From NCBI RefSeq assembly GCF_009905545.1, contig NZ_JAAALB010000004.1, positions 1 through 64,000 on the forward strand: a stretch of DNA of 64,000 bases. The letters run 5' to 3'. Source of the stretch: Cellulophaga sp. BC115SP (GTDB lineage Bacteria; Bacteroidota; Bacteroidia; Cytophagales; Spirosomataceae). This document shows positions 61,963-64,000 of the stretch, piece by piece; the first letter of the stretch is position 1, and each line of letters starts with the position of its first letter. The notes beneath the pieces were generated by a model. That model saw nothing but the letters and a program-made list of their open reading frames with translations, was not told where the DNA came from and did no database searches. The position numbers were made by a program, and so were the translations under genes.

Positions 61963-62211
61963 GAGATTTGTTTTCAATAATAAAGCAAAGGTAGGGTTTT
62001 GATTATTAGGCACAATGTTAAGATGAGCATTCCTATTACATTGTGACCAATCAAAGGCATTGAGGTGAGTGATTTATTTCATAACTAATATTTTCTAGAA
62101 TCTTAAAACAAGAATATTGGTTGGTCTTTATATTTGCTCCTGCTTTGGAAAAGCAGGAAAGTACTTATGCTAGCCAAATGACCAAAAACATCTTTATCAA
62201 ACAAACTTTTT

Positions 62212-63294
62212 ATGAATTTCTTATCTCAATCCATACTCGAAAATACTGTAATAGACTTAATCTGGTTTACAGGAATTTGCCTTTTGGGAGTATTGATTAA
62301 AAGGTATTTCTCTATTGTCTTGAGTAAAGTCCTTTATCGAGTTTTGCGCCACGACAAAGTGCCTATCTACACCTGTATCGAATTACTTCGGAAGCCGCTT
62401 GAAGTGTTTTTTATTCTTAATGCTATATGGCTTGCTTCTTATCATATCAAAGTCCCTAGAGCTTGGCATTTAGCACCAGTTGAACAATTTGGTATCCTGA
62501 TGTTTGTTTGGAAAACCTTTCAGCTTACGCTTATTATGTCGTTTTCGTGGATACTTATTCGTATCACAAAATTTCTGGCAATTGTTTTTCAAGAAAAAGC
62601 TGCGCTTACAGAAAGTAAACTCGATGACCAGTTTGTACCATTCACCAAAGATTTAGTGATTGTTGCCTTGGTCTTAATGACGTTTTTCTCGATGCTAGGA
62701 ATAGTTTTCAAAATTGACGTAATAGCACTGATTACGGGTTTGGGGATTGGGGGTTTGGCTATCGCCTTGGCTGCTCGTGAGACTTTAGAAAACTTATTTG
62801 CTTCGTTTACGATTTTCTTAGACTTACCTTTTTTGGTGGGCGATACCATTTTGCTCGATAAAGTAACTGGTGATGTGGAAAAAATTGGTTTTCGTAGTAC
62901 CCGCATTCGTACAGGTGATGGTAGCTTGGTAACAGTACCTAATCGCCTCATTACAGCACAAGCCTTAGAAAACCTCAGTCAAAGAAATTACCGCCGTGCT
63001 CGTTATGCCCTTCGTTTACGTTTGGACACACCTACTGAGGCAGTCAAAGCAATTGTGAATGATATTCAAACTTTGGTAGAATCACACGATAAAATATATC
63101 ATAGCGACCCTGGCAAAACTCGTTTTGACGCTATTGGCGATAACTCACTTGATATTTTAGTTTCTTACCATGTAGCTACCAACAGCATTGTTGTTTTGAA
63201 TGAGGTAAAAGAAGAAATCAATTACCAGATTTTATCTATTGTCCAAAAACATCAAGCGCAATTAGCCTATCCTACTTTCCGAATTATCAACTAA
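62212..63294 (+). CDS. MscS family mechanosensitive channel
   Basis: A 360-residue membrane channel. Four transmembrane helices are visible (about 10-30, 65-80, 95-120, 145-170). The pore helix has the MscS pattern LITGLGIGGLAIALAARETL (near 180), followed by the beta domain VGDTILLDKVTGDVEKIGFR and VPNRLITAQALENLSQR (about 205-265) and an alpha/beta C-terminal cap. Such channels open on membrane tension and protect from hypo-osmotic shock. The extra N-terminal helix is typical of longer MscS forms. Transcribed in the direction of DUF2752/TM2, with a 97-base gap. Confidence 0.93.
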   Translation: MNFLSQSILENTVIDLIWFTGICLLGVLIKRYFSIVLSKVLYRVLRHDKVPIYTCIELLRKPLEVFFILNAIWLASYHIKVPRAWHLAPVEQFGILMFVWKTFQLTLIMSFSWILIRITKFLAIVFQEKAALTESKLDDQFVPFTKDLVIVALVLMTFFSMLGIVFKIDVIALITGLGIGGLAIALAARETLENLFASFTIFLDLPFLVGDTILLDKVTGDVEKIGFRSTRIRTGDGSLVTVPNRLITAQALENLSQRNYRRARYALRLRLDTPTEAVKAIVNDIQTLVESHDKIYHSDPGKTRFDAIGDNSLDILVSYHVATNSIVVLNEVKEEINYQILSIVQKHQAQLAYPTFRIIN

Positions 63295-63391
63295 TTTATT
63301 TGCCATCCTTAAAAACATCCATTTACCCTGATTTCGTGTGTCTGGTGTAGAAAATGCTCGTGGATTAAAAAGAAACACACAACTTTAATCC

Positions 63392-63721
63392 ATGAACAAG
63401 CGCAAGATACCAATAGAGCTAATCATCTGGGTAAGTGGACTTTTATGGCTGGCATTCTCCCGTCCCGAAAGCACTCACTTTACAATTTGTCCCTTAGCTT
63501 TAGCAGGTTTTGAACATTGTCCAGGTTGCGGATTAGGTCATTCTATTTCTTATTTGTTGAGAGGTGAATGGCAATTATCTTGGCAAAGTCACCCTCTAGG
63601 TGCTTTTGCATTGCTAATACTACTTAAACGCATTTTTGAACTTGGTAAAACAGCATTTTGCTCAAACGTTTGCTCAAACAAAACTGAAGACTTTTATCCA
63701 TCTAAACTTTTAAGAAAATGA
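63392..63721 (+). CDS. DUF2752 family membrane protein
   Basis: A 109-residue protein with DUF2752 features: two hydrophobic helices (about 8-22 and 60-80) and the core CPLALAGFEHCPGCGLGHSI, containing CPGCG. A signal-like start is seen at MNKRKIPIELIIWVSGLLWL. Function is unknown. The next gene starts in an overlapping ATGA, and DUF2752 genes are often next to TM2 genes, so they form an operon. Confidence 0.9.
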   Translation: MNKRKIPIELIIWVSGLLWLAFSRPESTHFTICPLALAGFEHCPGCGLGHSISYLLRGEWQLSWQSHPLGAFALLILLKRIFELGKTAFCSNVCSNKTEDFYPSKLLRK

Positions 63722-64000
63722 ATCCCAACTTCGTAATTATGATGGCCAACTTAGAACCTGAGGAAGCTATTTTTATCCAAAATTTAGTCAGAGATTTGGA
63801 TGAAACACAACAACAACAGTTTTTGGCAATGTACCAAAACAAACGTCGTGATACAACCTTGATACTTATTACAACAATCATGGGATTCTTCGGTTTCGCT
63901 GGTATTCAACGCTTTTTGACAGATAGAATTGGTATGGGTATCCTTTACTTCTTTACAGGTGGACTTTGTATGATTGGTACAATCGTCGATTTGGTTAACC
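63718..64000 (+). CDS. TM2 domain membrane protein (cut by window end)
   Basis: The reading frame starts at ATG 63718, overlapping the DUF2752 stop in ATGA, and is open to the window end (94 codons so far). After a polar N-terminus (residues 1-45, DLDETQQQQFLAMYQNKRRD) come two helices with the TM2 signature: IMGFFGFAGIQRFLTDRIGM followed by GILYFFTGGLCMIGTIVDLV. TM2 proteins are small membrane proteins of unknown role. The remaining few residues are outside the window. Confidence 0.88.
   Translation, partial: MNPNFVIMMANLEPEEAIFIQNLVRDLDETQQQQFLAMYQNKRRDTTLILITTIMGFFGFAGIQRFLTDRIGMGILYFFTGGLCMIGTIVDLVN

Overview
The window is AT-rich chromosomal DNA from a member of the Bacteroidota, most likely order Cytophagales (Flectobacillus/Arcicella/Runella-like). 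This is inferred from gene content: a PorP/SprF type IX secretion protein, a TonB-dependent receptor paired with a DUF4249 lipoprotein, SusC-type sequence motifs, BshC of bacillithiol synthesis, an L33-DUF4295-FtsY cluster, and LptD/LptC of Bacteroidota type. Genes lack obvious Shine-Dalgarno sequences, and at least one good promoter has the Bacteroidota form TTTG-N19-TAnnTTTG. Nothing looks like a prophage, plasmid, transposase gene or CRISPR array, and no tRNA was seen.

Layout. 1-340: the 3' end of a 5S rRNA gene (so an rRNA operon lies to the left), its terminator, and two decayed copies of the same 5S tail. 0.4-9.8 kb: outer-membrane protein, MuiA-like DUF4139 protein carrying a SusC-type insert, ABC-F ATPase, exported amidohydrolase, DedA, nuoA, a small HExxH protein, PorP/SprF. 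10-18.8 kb: bshC, an Lrp regulator, TIGR03643 protein, glnS, lipoprotein, ftsY-DUF4295-rpmG, nuoD. 18.8-29.3 kb: thioesterase, coiled-coil and membrane proteins, recQ-family helicase, PBP4-type peptidase, a PHB-esterase-like protein with its nucleophile replaced, fabG, a beta-barrel protein, DUF6249, DUF6252-like and DUF4349 proteins. 29.6-35.5 kb: gamma carbonic anhydrase, HIT protein, gpsA, S9 peptidase, AlkD. 35.9-39.7 kb: an apparent phosphate-uptake group (porin O/P, DUF2490, Pit). 40-47.5 kb: TonB receptor/DUF4249, hemB, GNAT, LysR, a second Lrp. 47.6-62 kb: cell-envelope genes (MlaD, amidase, lptD; later lptC, an outer-membrane protein and coaX) around an AraC regulator, an ABC exporter, leuA and an exported PEP-synthase-like protein. 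62-64 kb: MscS channel, DUF2752 and a TM2 protein cut by the window edge.

The strongest regulatory discovery is in front of leuA. It has a consensus promoter, an 18-residue leader peptide with a Phe-Phe-Ile-Ile-Ile-Lys-Leu-Leu run, and mutually exclusive antiterminator and terminator hairpins. This is a textbook arrangement for ribosome-mediated attenuation, here controlling a short LeuA that lacks the allosteric leucine-binding domain.

The second theme is intergenic repeats. A roughly 150-bp module with an identical GCGGTCGAAAA hairpin occurs three times (twice in tandem near 31 kb, once inside a MITE-like element near 35.7 kb). Several other long inverted repeats share the words GTGATGAGTT/TTTGAGTGC or TTAGGC and sit between genes, mostly just after stop codons. 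No transposase is present, so they look like non-autonomous elements.
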